The notes: generated by a model not told the origin, from the sequence alone. A DNA stretch of 64,000 nt from DYJK01 sp040755055 (GCA_040755055.1 JBFMBS010000021.1:1-64000), one strand, 5' to 3'. Numbered from the stretch's first letter, positions 45,008-54,367 are shown. A program made the numbers and translations.

Positions 45008-46963
45008 ATGAAATGGAAACTTAGAAATACTCAATTGTTTGGCTACACAATAGTTGTAGTGTTGATGGGTGTGTTTACTATTTATGCCGGTTTGTCGTTT
45101 ATATCCGAGACTGTACTAAAAGAAGCCAAACTGCGTGTGCAGATGGATCTTAACTCTGCATGGACGGCATTTAACGAAGAGAAAGCCCTTCTCCAGATCA
45201 ATGTTGGTTTGGTATCCCAGTATGAATTATTCCGGACAACCCTACGTGAGAGAAATAGATCATCTTATTTGAATACATTTTTAGCAGAGCTAAAAGATAA
45301 GTACAAACTCGATTTTCTAAACCTTGTTAATAAGGAAGGAATAATAATAGGAACATCAGGTAAACACGAAGCGATCAATCGCCGTGTAAGAAACGACCCC
45401 GTAATTGAGCAAGCTTTTTTAGGAAATGTAGCCAGCGGTACCTCCTTAATTTCTCATGAAAAACTTCTGACTAAAAGTGATGAATTAGCCGAACACGCAG
45501 TTATACCCTTAGTTGAAACCGAACGTGCAATACCAACAGATCGAAAAGTTGAAGACCGTGGAATGATCCTCGAAGCGGCTGTACCAATCCTTGATGAGAA
45601 GAATCAAATTTACGGAATTGTGTACGGCGGCATTCTTCTTAACAAACGTTATGATCTTGTTGATAGAATCAGGAACACAGTTTTCGAACTCGGTTACTTC
45701 GAAGGAAAACCGTTAGGCACTGTAACAATTTTTTTAGGTGATACCAGGATCGCTACTAATGTAATTACAGCTGATAGCGTTAGAGCTATTGGTACTAGGG
45801 TTTCCAAAGAAGTGTACGATACAGTCATAGTAAAAGGAAAGCGGTTTGCAAATAGAGCTTTTGTTGTTAATGATTGGTATTTATCTGCTTATGATCCGAT
45901 TAGGGATGCGCGGAATAATATCATCGGAATTTTGTATGTAGGATTGCTTGAAAAGAAATACACCGCTTACAAAGAAGAACTAACAATAAAATTTGTAGGG
46001 ATCGGTTTCGCAGCTATTTTAATCTCAATTCTGCTGGCAAATTTTTTCTCGGGTAAAATCAGGAAACCAATCCTGAAATTAGTAGATGCTACCAGGGAAA
46101 TATCATCAGGAAAATTAGATGCAAGGGTACAAGGTGTTGAAGGGAGCTATGAAATATCGGAACTTGCAAATTCTTTTAACTCAATGGCTGAATCGCTGGA
46201 AAATGACAGTAAGCAGCTCCAGGAAGCGGCAGATAAATTGAAAAAAGCTTATCTCGAATCAGATGAAAAAAATCGTGCTTACCTTGAAATGCTTGGCTTT
46301 GTAACCCATGAACTCAAATCTCCGCTTGCATCAATAGTATTTGCTATCGGATCATTACGTGATAGACTGCTGGGACCATTAAATGATGTTCAGGAGACGG
46401 TGTTAAAATCATCTGCCAGGAGTGCAGATTATCTTAACTCTACAATTGCTAACTATCTAAATTTAAGCCGGATTGAAGAGGGAGAACTTAAACTTAAAAT
46501 GGTTAAAGTTGCCTTTCTAGCTACGATTATTGATCCCGTAATTCATGGGCTTACTGAAATGGCATCGGATAACCGGATGGAAATTAGATGTGATGTGCCG
46601 GGCGAATTAGAAGTTGAATGCGATCCCGATTTAATGATTTCGGTATTCCAGAATCTGATATCCAATGCAATAAAGTACGGTTACAAAGAGACAGTTATAG
46701 AAGTCCGGCTGGATAACCAGGGCGCAAATCAATTGGAATTCTCAGTCTCGAACAAAGGTCCGGGTTTTAATAATGATGAAAAAGAATTACTGTTTACAAG
46801 GTTTTCCCGGCTGAACAAAGAAAACTATTCTACAAAATCCGGAACCGGGCTTGGATTGTTTGTGACGAAAAATATAATTGTTAAACACGGCGGAAAAATT
46901 TGGGCTGAATCCGAACAAGGGAAATGGGCTAAGTTTTCTTTTGCTATTCCAATAGTTAACTGA
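45008..46963 (+). CDS. Membrane histidine kinase with Cache sensor
   Basis: 651 residues. A helix at 10-32, a large periplasmic single-Cache-like sensor (33-325, ending ...YDPIRDARNNIIGILYVGL), a second helix (about 328-346) and a HAMP linker (345-395) precede HisKA with His434 (VTHELKSPLASI) and HATPase (NLISNAIKYGY, GPGFNNDEKELLFTRFSR, GTGLGLFVTK). Cache domains of this type often bind small organic acids. There is no response regulator directly beside it; the receiver protein at 49820 is the nearest candidate. Confidence 0.9.
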   Translation: MKWKLRNTQLFGYTIVVVLMGVFTIYAGLSFISETVLKEAKLRVQMDLNSAWTAFNEEKALLQINVGLVSQYELFRTTLRERNRSSYLNTFLAELKDKYKLDFLNLVNKEGIIIGTSGKHEAINRRVRNDPVIEQAFLGNVASGTSLISHEKLLTKSDELAEHAVIPLVETERAIPTDRKVEDRGMILEAAVPILDEKNQIYGIVYGGILLNKRYDLVDRIRNTVFELGYFEGKPLGTVTIFLGDTRIATNVITADSVRAIGTRVSKEVYDTVIVKGKRFANRAFVVNDWYLSAYDPIRDARNNIIGILYVGLLEKKYTAYKEELTIKFVGIGFAAILISILLANFFSGKIRKPILKLVDATREISSGKLDARVQGVEGSYEISELANSFNSMAESLENDSKQLQEAADKLKKAYLESDEKNRAYLEMLGFVTHELKSPLASIVFAIGSLRDRLLGPLNDVQETVLKSSARSADYLNSTIANYLNLSRIEEGELKLKMVKVAFLATIIDPVIHGLTEMASDNRMEIRCDVPGELEVECDPDLMISVFQNLISNAIKYGYKETVIEVRLDNQGANQLEFSVSNKGPGFNNDEKELLFTRFSRLNKENYSTKSGTGLGLFVTKNIIVKHGGKIWAESEQGKWAKFSFAIPIVN

Positions 46964-46993
46964 AATTATTTTTGATTCAATTCTCATTTCACA

Positions 46994-48406
46994 ATGACAG
47001 AGATTGATTACGAGGCGACCGAGAATATTATTCGTGACGAACTTCTTGAGTGTAGGCGCTTATTCACAAGAGCTGTCACAGATATGCCCGAATACTCCAC
47101 ACAGGAGAAGATAGGACACGATTTTCCCGGCTTTCAAAGAGAAGTCTTCAAGGCTCACAAATACGCTCTCAGGCTCTTGATCGATAGGATTCTGTGGCTT
47201 GAGAACCTACTTGCGGAAACGACGGGCGCTACCCATCCACGTTCACCAGACATGAGAACTCTGAAACTCCATTTTTGGAAGCGCATTTTGGAGATGGGGT
47301 ACAATACTTTTGTCTGGATTCACGTCGGGATCGACAGGAGCAATACAAAAAAGGTGTTCAAAGGCCCGAAGCATGGGGACTTGGGTAATCAAAACGTCGC
47401 CTCTGTGTTGCAATACGTGGATGAAGTGAACAAAAATCCAAACGAGTTTGCACTCCCTTTGGACTTCTGCTCCTTTTCACCCATATGCGACATCTTGCAG
47501 ATTAGTTACTCGGAAGCTGAAAAGATTCGCCGGACCCTATTCCTCGAAGCGAAATCCGGCAAGGTAAATGATGAGATGCTTGAAACTATTGATGCCAAAA
47601 CACCTGAGGCGTATTTCAAGTTCTTCGACACCTACGGCGAAAAGGGAATCAACCAGATGGAACGATTCTTTAGACAACAGTTGATGCTTCACAAGAGTCA
47701 CAAGCTCATAAACGCTGAGTCGGGGGTCTACGAAAATCCGGTGAGCGGTAAGCCACCTCTTATCGTCTTGCCTAATGAGGCAAAGGTTGTTCATTTCACC
47801 GACAAGATAACTGAACTGCTGGAAAAAGCTGAGAGAAGAGACTTCGCCGTAGATGTAATAGATAATTGCTTAGTAGTTGGGGCTCTTAACGGTGAGGATG
47901 AAAGCATTCTGATGTTGGGCGAATACGATGTACGTCTGTACATCTACCACTGCTTTTTCAATCCAGCAACTCTGGATGGAGCGCCGTATCCCGACGACTT
48001 GCCTGAGATACTCAGCAGAATTACACTAACAGACTGGTTGGAAAGCGTTGCATCAGTGGTTCTCGAACCTATTCTTCTACGACGTCTGGCTGACAAGTAT
48101 CTGATGGATGTCTTGTTGGGTAAGAAACGGCTCAGACTGTTTTTTAACCCCGAGAGTTTCATAACTCTCTGCAACGAGAACGGAATAAGGGCAGAGTTCA
48201 CAACCACGAAAGAAGCGAATCACCTCCGGTCGTCGGGTTCTGCAAAAGGTCTCGTCGAATTCAATGGTAGATTCATTCGCCTCTTTCTCGGTGATGCGGT
48301 TGCGACGTTTGGAGATGGGTTTCTTCACGAGATGCTATTCAATTGGGTGCGGCCAACTTCCGTTATTGAGCAACTCAAAGGGCACAAGTTGACAAGGGCA
48401 TCATGA
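46994..48406 (+). CDS. Hypothetical protein in a G+C-richer block
   Basis: 470 residues, family not recognised. The first 130 residues are helical with many charged residues (FQREVFKAHKYALRLLIDRILWLE); the C-terminal 200 look alpha/beta. No membrane helix, no signal peptide, no nucleotide-binding motif. The DNA is visibly richer in G+C and in C/G-ending codons than its neighbours, starting just after the kinase gene, which suggests acquisition from elsewhere. No clear ribosome site precedes the ATG. Its stop overlaps the start of a 43-residue membrane ORF, and a decayed IS1595-type element lies 190 bases further on. Confidence 0.7.
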   Translation: MTEIDYEATENIIRDELLECRRLFTRAVTDMPEYSTQEKIGHDFPGFQREVFKAHKYALRLLIDRILWLENLLAETTGATHPRSPDMRTLKLHFWKRILEMGYNTFVWIHVGIDRSNTKKVFKGPKHGDLGNQNVASVLQYVDEVNKNPNEFALPLDFCSFSPICDILQISYSEAEKIRRTLFLEAKSGKVNDEMLETIDAKTPEAYFKFFDTYGEKGINQMERFFRQQLMLHKSHKLINAESGVYENPVSGKPPLIVLPNEAKVVHFTDKITELLEKAERRDFAVDVIDNCLVVGALNGEDESILMLGEYDVRLYIYHCFFNPATLDGAPYPDDLPEILSRITLTDWLESVASVVLEPILLRRLADKYLMDVLLGKKRLRLFFNPESFITLCNENGIRAEFTTTKEANHLRSSGSAKGLVEFNGRFIRLFLGDAVATFGDGFLHEMLFNWVRPTSVIEQLKGHKLTRAS

Positions 48407-48534
48407 AAGGTATTGCCGGCTTATTTAGCAAAACAACTGCAGCTAACAGCACAAACCACGACACTCGCTCTGTTGGTATGGCAATGTTGATACTCGGTTC
48501 AGTTGTACTCGTTTTATGTCACCCACCGCATTGA
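48403..48534 (+). CDS. Putative 43-residue membrane micro-protein
   Basis: An ATGA overlap joins it to the stop of the 470-residue gene. It reads MKGIAGLFSK... and contains one likely membrane helix (VGMAMLILGSVVLVL) before the end CHPPH. The base composition is that of the upstream gene. Translational coupling and a single helix are what a small toxin, anchor or modulator would show, but an ORF this short can arise by chance. Confidence 0.4.
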   Translation: MKGIAGLFSKTTAANSTNHDTRSVGMAMLILGSVVLVLCHPPH

Positions 48535-48576
48535 ATGAAACTTTTTTAGACGACGGTCGGTACGCGTGGTTTGTGC
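48449..48576. repeat. 12-bp perfect inverted repeat behind the orphan gene
   Basis: GCACAAACCACG (48449-48460) and CGTGGTTTGTGC (48565-48576) are 104 bases apart. They flank the end of the micro-ORF and could fold as one large cruciform. The left arm follows GCTAACA, which is reminiscent of the border of an integron attC site, but no matching right border is present. Confidence 0.5.
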
Positions 48577-48592
48577 ACATATTACACAAAAT

Positions 48593-49486
48593 TAATTATG
48601 GTAATTAGTTAAAAATAGGTCTAAGGTAAAATTGTTATATTAAAGAAAGACCTTAGTCCCAATGATAATTGAGCAAATTAGCCAAATAACAAGCGGTAGT
48701 ATTTGTAAAAACTGTGGTTCAAAAAATCTTTATCGTTTTAAGGAACAAAGGATCAAATGTAAAGATTGTAATGAACGATACTACCTAAAACAAATATCTG
48801 TTGATCTTTGGACATTATATTATTTCAGTATAGAAGCAACAGCAAACAAAACATCAAAAGAACTAAAGTTGAATTACCGAACAGTATTAACGAGGTTTAA
48901 CAGTTACAGACGGAAAATTCTTCAACACCAAGAGAATAATTTTCAAATCCTTAGTGGAGAGATAGAATGTGATGAAAGTTATTTTGGTGGTCGTCGTAAA
49001 TATCTTAGAGGACGCTCAAAAGCCAATAAAATCATAGTTTTGGGGCTTTTGGAGAGAAGGGGAAAGATATATACAACGATAGTCGAAAACGTAAAAGCAT
49101 CATCATTACTTGATGAGATTAAAATGAAATCCGAAAAAAGTAGTGTATTTTATACCGACAAGTTTAAGAGTTATAAGTCACTGCAATTTTTCAGGAAACA
49201 TGTTCAGATTGATCATCAAGAAAGATACGTTGAAGGAAAAAATCACATCAATGGTATTGTCCAAAGGACTCCTTCGGAGAAGGATTCTGGTCCTATGCCA
49301 AAGAACGATTACTCAAATATCACGGTGTAAGTAAATACAACTTCATCTTGTATCTTAAAGAACTCGAATTTAGATTCAACTACCGTAAAGAAAATATTTT
49401 TCAATTACTAAATCAGATTATTTTTAATAGGCATTACAACATTCTAATTGTCGCTTAGACCTAATTTTGCATAATTACCATAATTT
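48593..49486 (+). mobile_element. Decayed IS1595-type (ISXO2-like) insertion sequence
   Basis: Left end AATTATGGTAATTA ... TAGGTCTAAG and right end (reverse complement) AATTATGGTAATTAT ... TAGGTCTAAG form imperfect terminal inverted repeats about 890 bp apart, enclosing one transposase gene. The exact ends and target duplication cannot be fixed by eye. It lies between the G+C-richer orphan block and a dispersed repeat. Confidence 0.8.
48662..49458 (+). pseudogene. IS1595-family transposase, frameshifted
   Basis: There is an N-terminal zinc ribbon (ICKNCGSKNLYRFKEQRIKCKDCNERY), a DDE-type core beginning EIECDESYFGGRRKYLRG, the second aspartate in FYTDKFKSY, and NHINGI before the break. Near 49259-49278 about 20 extra bases (TCCAAAGGACTCCTTCGGAG) shift the frame, and translation stops at 49330. 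Without them the protein continues FWSYAKERLLKYHGVSKYNF ... to a stop at 49456-49458, the normal ISXO2-like C-terminus. So the element is probably inactive. Confidence 0.85.
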
Positions 49487-49506
49487 TTTATTTGCCAACA
49501 TTTAAT

Positions 49507-49596
49507 GACTGTGTGAAAATTGTAGGTCGAAACGCTGTTTCGACCATTTTGGACATATACTATTATGAATTCAATGAATATTTTGTATAGGTGATT
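49507..49596 (-). repeat. Dispersed palindromic repeat, copy 2
   Basis: The reverse complement of the element at 37484-37588. The GGTCGAAAC-AGC-GTTTCGACC hairpin and flanking CTACAATTTTCAC are identical; the other hairpin has decayed (AATCACCT in place of AATCGCCC). It begins just past the right end of the IS element. Confidence 0.8.
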
Positions 49597-49819
49597 CTTG
49601 CAAACATTTGTTAGTCGGACATCGAACCCCCTTACAAATTTAATTTCCACTCACCCTCTTTATTTCGGAGATAAGAGTACACTCTCAATTTTGGGCTTAG
49701 CTCAAATTGTATTTAATTGTGGCTAAAGCCAATGGCATAGGATTATATTGTACCATGACCTGAAGGTCATGGTAATATTAAAAACAACTTAAATATGAAT
49801 TTTGTGTAGCTTTAGTTAA
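49597..49819. repeat. Remnant repeats and hairpin after the response regulator gene
   Basis: It contains TTGGGCTTAGCTC ... TGGCTAAAGCCAATGG, a degenerate palindrome, and the perfect hairpin TACCATGACCT-GA-AGGTCATGGTA (49751-49774). Both look like common intergenic palindromes. The hairpin may also end transcription of the sel operon, although no T run follows on the minus strand. No gene seen. Confidence 0.6.
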
Positions 49820-50233
49820 TTACCTCTGTAGCAACTCCTCGATTTTAAACATTAACTCTGCTGGTTTAACCGGTTTCTCGATAAATGCATCGACGGGAAG
49901 TAATGCCGTCCCGACTTTTTCACTGAAACTAATAGTCGTCTTTGTAGTCACGCTTGTCAGCATCAAGATTGGAACATTAGAAAAGGCTTTATACTCTGAT
50001 TTCTCTCCGCCGGTTCGCAACTCACTCAGTACTCTAAAACCGGCTACAAAATCTTCCATGATTACATCTAAAATTATTAAATCCGGCTTGAACTCTTTAA
50101 TCTTTACCAAACCCTCCGAGGCAGAAGAAGCTGAATCAAATTCATAATTTTTTGTTTCAAGAACTATCTTGATAACATTGACGAGGTTTGCATCGTCGTC
50201 TATCATCAGAATCTTTTTTTTCTTATCCATCAT
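49820..50233 (-). CDS. Receiver-domain response regulator coupled to selB
   Basis: 137 residues, a stand-alone CheY-like receiver without an output domain. The acidic pocket is at 12-14 (IDDD), the phospho-acceptor is Asp56 (LIILDVIMED), and the Thr/Lys sites are in MLTSVT and IEKPVKP. The start ATG overlaps the selB stop as ATGA, so it is translated together with selB. An insertion (RTGGEKSEYKAFSN) before beta-4 is typical of one receiver subgroup. No partner kinase is adjacent; the Cache kinase at 45008 and the PAS kinase at 19399 are possible partners. Confidence 0.9.
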   Translation of the reverse strand: MMDKKKKILMIDDDANLVNVIKIVLETKNYEFDSASSASEGLVKIKEFKPDLIILDVIMEDFVAGFRVLSELRTGGEKSEYKAFSNVPILMLTSVTTKTTISFSEKVGTALLPVDAFIEKPVKPAELMFKIEELLQR

Positions 50234-52224
50234 ACATGTTGAAAATTTGTTTGAAATTTATTTTTTGAGCTGATTTTAATTTCCTGAAGTTTATGCAGAC
50301 CCTTTTCGGTTATGAAACGTAAATCACCGTCGCGATAAATTATTTCTTCGCTATCGTAAATTGAAAAGAGAAGCAGACAAATTTTTCTATTTCCTCTTAA
50401 CAAATCTCTAAAACCGGCAACCGTAATTCCTTCGTCGTGGTCTTTAAGGTAAGTCAACAAGATTTCTCTGCATTTTTCAACGATATCGATATGTAAATAG
50501 CTGTCATCAATATGAATTAGTCTCTTATGTTTTGTTAATAAGGTTAATATCTGTATTAATTTATTTTCTGTGATACCAAAATTGTGTGCCGTCGGGTTAA
50601 GTTCGCTCATTAACGGAACATTCATGCCGCTCTCTTTATGAAATCTTTCAACAAATTTAATTTGCTGTTTATCTTGCCCGGTGATGACAACATTATGCAA
50701 GTATAACACCCAGGTTGAATCGGATTTTTTCAGCATTCTATTTTGAGCCATTTCTTCTAACAGACTTTTCATAATTTCTTCGGCAGCTATATTACGCGCT
50801 GATCCCCAAATGCCCATCAACTCTTCAAATGTTCTTCCGTTTTCATCTAAAGGATTGTGTTTATGATAATTCTCTAGATTTCTTATAATCTTATTTTTGA
50901 TATATTCTAAACGGGAAGAAAGAATAAAAAACACAGTACCGGTCGATTTAAAATATTTAACTTCGGAGGGTAATTGCTCTAATGAAAAATTGTTGATCTG
51001 CTTTGCCGGAATGTTTTGGTTGTTAATAATAGATTCTAACGTAAGTGGGGATTGGCTTTTTTTTACTTCGGCAGAAATTATTTCGGCAACACCACCATTC
51101 AGAATATTTTTCAAACTTGTAATTAATTTAACAGTCCGTCTCCGGTGGTTTAGAGGGTAAGGATCAATTATTTCACCGCCGCCTAAAGTAACATCTCCCG
51201 AAGTGCTTCTAATTATAAATTTATCTCCTTTCTGAGCAATGAAAGGATAATCAAGATGCACTTGAGCAATGGCAGATTCACTGTATTTCAAAGTATCGGA
51301 GTCAATTAAATGGATTCGAGCCGGCGACTCATATGTTCCGCATAAAAATATTGCGTGCGACCACAAATTTATTTTTTTACTGCTGATCGATTTTATTTGG
51401 GCATCGACTATTGTTACCGGCATTATTTTTTTATTTGATAAAACCATCCCTTTTCTAAAATCTTCCTTTTTAATTCCGGTTAGATTTATTGCGGCTCTAT
51501 TGCCGGCATAGACTTCATTAACTTCTTTCCCGTGCCTTTCTAATCGTCTTACCCTAAGTTCCTTTCCACCGGGAAGTAAAAGAATATTTTCGTCTTTTCT
51601 TAATTTGCCGCTAATAACCGAGCCGGTGACAACAGTACCAAAACCGGCTACGCTGAAAATTCTATCAACGAACATCCTGAAATTAGTCTCCTCATCTTTA
51701 TACAAATCACAGTAAGAAAATTGCGACAAATAATTTTTCAACTCTAAAATTCCTTGCCCGGTTATTGGTGATACTCTAAAAATAGGTGCTTCTTTCAGGA
51801 AGGTACTTTTTATAAATTCTTGAATTTCATTTTCTATTACTATAAGCATTTCTTCATCAACGAGGTCGATTTTAGTTAAAACGACGATACCTGATTTAAT
51901 ACCTAACATTTGAGATATTTGAATATGCTCGATTGTTTGAGGCATAATTCCGCTATCTGCCGCAACTACGAGCATTACCATATCAATGCCGCATGCACCT
52001 GATATCATTGTATTAACAAAATCTTTATGGCCAGGTACATCAATTATCCCGATACTAGTTCCATTTGGAAAATCGATGTGGGCAAAACCAAGATTGATTG
52101 TAATCCCCCTTAATTTTTCTTCCGGGTGTGTATCACAATCGATCCCGGTAAGCGCTTTGATAAGGGCAGTCTTACCATGATCTACATGACCGGCAGTACC
52201 TAATATGAAATGATTCTTACTCAT
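50230..52224 (-). CDS. selB: Selenocysteine-specific elongation factor
   Basis: 664 residues. The GTPase domain has GHVDHGKT (12-19), DVPGHKDF (62-69) and TKID (117-120), followed by EF-Tu-like beta domains and a C-terminal winged-helix region (about 400-650) that recognises the SECIS stem-loop. It delivers Sec-tRNA to the ribosome at UGA. Length is close to E. coli SelB (614). It is one base after selA and overlaps the receiver gene. Confidence 0.96.
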   Translation of the reverse strand: MSKNHFILGTAGHVDHGKTALIKALTGIDCDTHPEEKLRGITINLGFAHIDFPNGTSIGIIDVPGHKDFVNTMISGACGIDMVMLVVAADSGIMPQTIEHIQISQMLGIKSGIVVLTKIDLVDEEMLIVIENEIQEFIKSTFLKEAPIFRVSPITGQGILELKNYLSQFSYCDLYKDEETNFRMFVDRIFSVAGFGTVVTGSVISGKLRKDENILLLPGGKELRVRRLERHGKEVNEVYAGNRAAINLTGIKKEDFRKGMVLSNKKIMPVTIVDAQIKSISSKKINLWSHAIFLCGTYESPARIHLIDSDTLKYSESAIAQVHLDYPFIAQKGDKFIIRSTSGDVTLGGGEIIDPYPLNHRRRTVKLITSLKNILNGGVAEIISAEVKKSQSPLTLESIINNQNIPAKQINNFSLEQLPSEVKYFKSTGTVFFILSSRLEYIKNKIIRNLENYHKHNPLDENGRTFEELMGIWGSARNIAAEEIMKSLLEEMAQNRMLKKSDSTWVLYLHNVVITGQDKQQIKFVERFHKESGMNVPLMSELNPTAHNFGITENKLIQILTLLTKHKRLIHIDDSYLHIDIVEKCREILLTYLKDHDEGITVAGFRDLLRGNRKICLLLFSIYDSEEIIYRDGDLRFITEKGLHKLQEIKISSKNKFQTNFQHV

Positions 52225-52225
52225 T

Positions 52226-53629
52226 CTATTTCTTGATTATTAGATCGCTTATAGAACTGCTTACTGATCCGGCAATTTTGTTTATGTCCGACGGCTGAAT
52301 AGTCAGTACATCGAACAAAATATCACCTTCCCTTAGTACAGACAAAATCGGGGTTTCATCGTTTATAAGTTTTTTGTATAAGTTGTCGATTAATTTTTTA
52401 TTGGCTGATTCGAATAGGAGTTTAACTGCATAACTATTAAGCTCTAACTGCGGTAGGGAACCGCCTCCGCATTGTGCTTTGCTTTCAATTACTTCGGAGT
52501 TTATTCCGTGATCATGTAAATGTTTTTGAAGAGTTAGTGCCGTGGTGAAGAGTTCTTCTTTAGTTTTACATAACATATTAAATAGAGGAACTTTAGCGAT
52601 AAGTTCTTCTTCATCAAAGTATAATTTTAGTATTGAAGTTAAGAGAGCAATAGTAATTTTATCGACTCGGAGAGCACGCATCAACGGGGACCTGGAAATA
52701 CTTGAAATTAATCCTTTCCTCCCGGTAATAATTCCGGCTTGCGGACCGCCTAATAATTTATCACAACTGAACATCACTAAATCAGCGCCATCCTTGATAG
52801 CACTTTGAACATTCGGTTCATCGAGAAACGGGAGTTTGTTTAGTTTTTTAAGCAGCCCGGAACCGATATCGTACATTGAAATTAAGTTATTTTTTTTTGC
52901 AAGTGCTGCAAGTTCTCTTATCTTAACTTCATCGGTAAATCCTTTGATGAAGTAATTCGACTTATGAGCTTTAAATAAAACGCGTGTATTCTTTGTAATC
53001 GCTTTTTCATAATCTTCCAAACATGTTCGGTTTGTTGTTCCGACTTCCACCATAATAGCGCCGCTCGTTTTCATTATTTCAGGAATACGAAATGAACCGC
53101 CGATTTCGACCAACTCACCACGTGATATTATCACTTCCTTGTTCTCGGTAAATGTTTTGAGTGCGAGAATAATAGCTGCGGCATTATTATTAACAATCTC
53201 GGTATCCTCGGCATCGGTGATTAGCTTAATTATATCCTTAATGTGCTCGGCTCTTTTGCCGCGCTTTGTTGTATTAAGATCAAATTCCAAATTTGAGTAA
53301 CCGGCAATTACCGGCATAATTTCATTCACTAGTAAATTACCTAAAGGAGCTCTTCCCAAATTTGTATGAAGAATAATTCCAGTGGCATTAATGACGGGTC
53401 TATAACTATTTGTTGTTATTTTCTTAACCAACTGAACGATCTCACTACATAATTCCGAAGCACCTTTCGCTTTTTTACCGCCAAGTATTTCTTTCCTTTC
53501 GTTACTAATAATATTTCTAATAGCATTGGTAATAAGATTGATATTAAAAGTCTCTTTGAGTTTAATAATTGAGTTGTCAGATAAAATTCGATCAACCGAC
53601 GGGATTTTTTTTAGTTCATTATTCAGCAT
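52226..53629 (-). CDS. selA: L-seryl-tRNA(Sec) selenium transferase
   Basis: 467 residues, a PLP enzyme that turns Ser-tRNA(Sec) into Sec-tRNA(Sec) with selenophosphate. The PLP lysine is Lys291 in MFSCDKLLGGPQAG. NATGIILHTNLGRAPL and SNLEFDLNTTKRGKRAEH are standard SelA motifs. Length matches the family. The tRNA-Sec gene is 25 bases upstream on the same strand and selB follows after one base. Confidence 0.96.
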   Translation of the reverse strand: MLNNELKKIPSVDRILSDNSIIKLKETFNINLITNAIRNIISNERKEILGGKKAKGASELCSEIVQLVKKITTNSYRPVINATGIILHTNLGRAPLGNLLVNEIMPVIAGYSNLEFDLNTTKRGKRAEHIKDIIKLITDAEDTEIVNNNAAAIILALKTFTENKEVIISRGELVEIGGSFRIPEIMKTSGAIMVEVGTTNRTCLEDYEKAITKNTRVLFKAHKSNYFIKGFTDEVKIRELAALAKKNNLISMYDIGSGLLKKLNKLPFLDEPNVQSAIKDGADLVMFSCDKLLGGPQAGIITGRKGLISSISRSPLMRALRVDKITIALLTSILKLYFDEEELIAKVPLFNMLCKTKEELFTTALTLQKHLHDHGINSEVIESKAQCGGGSLPQLELNSYAVKLLFESANKKLIDNLYKKLINDETPILSVLREGDILFDVLTIQPSDINKIAGSVSSSISDLIIKK

Positions 53630-53654
53630 ATTGAAACAACGGTATATGTTAGAG

Positions 53655-53746
53655 CAGAGAGGGTAGGAATCGAACCTACCACCGGCGGTTTTATCCGTCG
53701 GCTGCCGGTTTTGAAGACCGGGCGAAACACCAGTTTCTTCCTCTCC
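53655..53746 (-). tRNA. selC: tRNA-Sec(TCA)
   Basis: 92-nt tRNA on the minus strand: 5' GGAGAGG paired with CCTCTCT before discriminator G, anticodon stem CCGGT/ACCGG around CTTCAAA (anticodon TCA, reads UGA), long variable arm GCCGACGGATAAAACCGCCGGT, and T arm GTAGGTTCGATTCCTAC. The extended D arm and oversized variable arm are those of selenocysteine tRNAs. Confidence 0.96.
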
Positions 53747-53755
53747 GTTGTTACA

Positions 53756-53775
53756 AATAACTTTTGAAAGTTATT
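53756..53775 (-). terminator. AT-rich hairpin between cytochrome gene and tRNA-Sec
   Basis: AATAACTTT-TG-AAAGTTATT is a perfect palindrome without a following T run. It may be a weak terminator, an attenuator or a processing site between the formate dehydrogenase genes and the sel genes. Confidence 0.35.
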
Positions 53776-53832
53776 GCCTTGTTACTTAAATAATAATTTA
53801 TGGTGCAACAATGACTCGTTCATTAAATCAAT

Positions 53833-54351
53833 TTAAAATCCTTGTACTTTTAATAAAACCCGTTGTAATTGTTCAATTTCTTCCGGTAGTATTTTACCGT
53901 TGCTCTTTTTAGACATTCTTTGAAGAATCTCTCGCTGCATCGATAGGTTCATTGCACCAAGAATTTGTATCTGTTGTTCATCATGGCACTTAACACATTT
54001 TAATAGTGATAATGAATTGTGGACTTTATCAATTTCTTCCGGTGTAAGGTGAACATCGGGCATTTTTTCTAGAAAGTGTATGATGCCGGTTATCTCGGTA
54101 TCTGTACCGTGGATACCCATAAACTTTCTATCACTGTGACAGCTTGTACAGTTTTCTTCAAGAACCTTAAAAGGTTGAAATGAGGCACTTTTGATCTTTT
54201 CGCTTTCAATTTTAAGAAGTGTAGCTTTCACTTCCTTTAGCTCATTTCTAACATCCAAAAGAATTTGTGTAACGAAAATTATAACTATGGCTATTATTAT
54301 TATGAGGAGAAAAGGAAGCAGCCTTTCAAGTAGATGTTTATTATTCTCCAT
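53833..54351 (-). CDS. Membrane-anchored diheme c-type cytochrome
   Basis: 172 residues from ATG 54351, which has GAGGG about 7 bases upstream. One membrane helix (about 12-32), a short coiled stretch, then two heme-attachment sites: CTSCH (68-72) and CVKCH (119-123). KMPDVHLTPEEIDKV contains a likely axial methionine. It would take electrons from the formate dehydrogenase complex on the periplasmic side. It starts within the end of the NrfD-type gene's neighbourhood (16 bases past its stop), so it is in the same operon. Confidence 0.88.
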   Translation of the reverse strand: MENNKHLLERLLPFLLIIIIAIVIIFVTQILLDVRNELKEVKATLLKIESEKIKSASFQPFKVLEENCTSCHSDRKFMGIHGTDTEITGIIHFLEKMPDVHLTPEEIDKVHNSLSLLKCVKCHDEQQIQILGAMNLSMQREILQRMSKKSNGKILPEEIEQLQRVLLKVQGF

Positions 54352-54367
54352 ATCATTATCCCTCGCT

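Noticed and set aside
48449..48576. Integron attC site
   Set aside because: The left border is only vaguely attC-like, the right border is missing, the left arm lies within a possible ORF, and no integrase gene is in the window.
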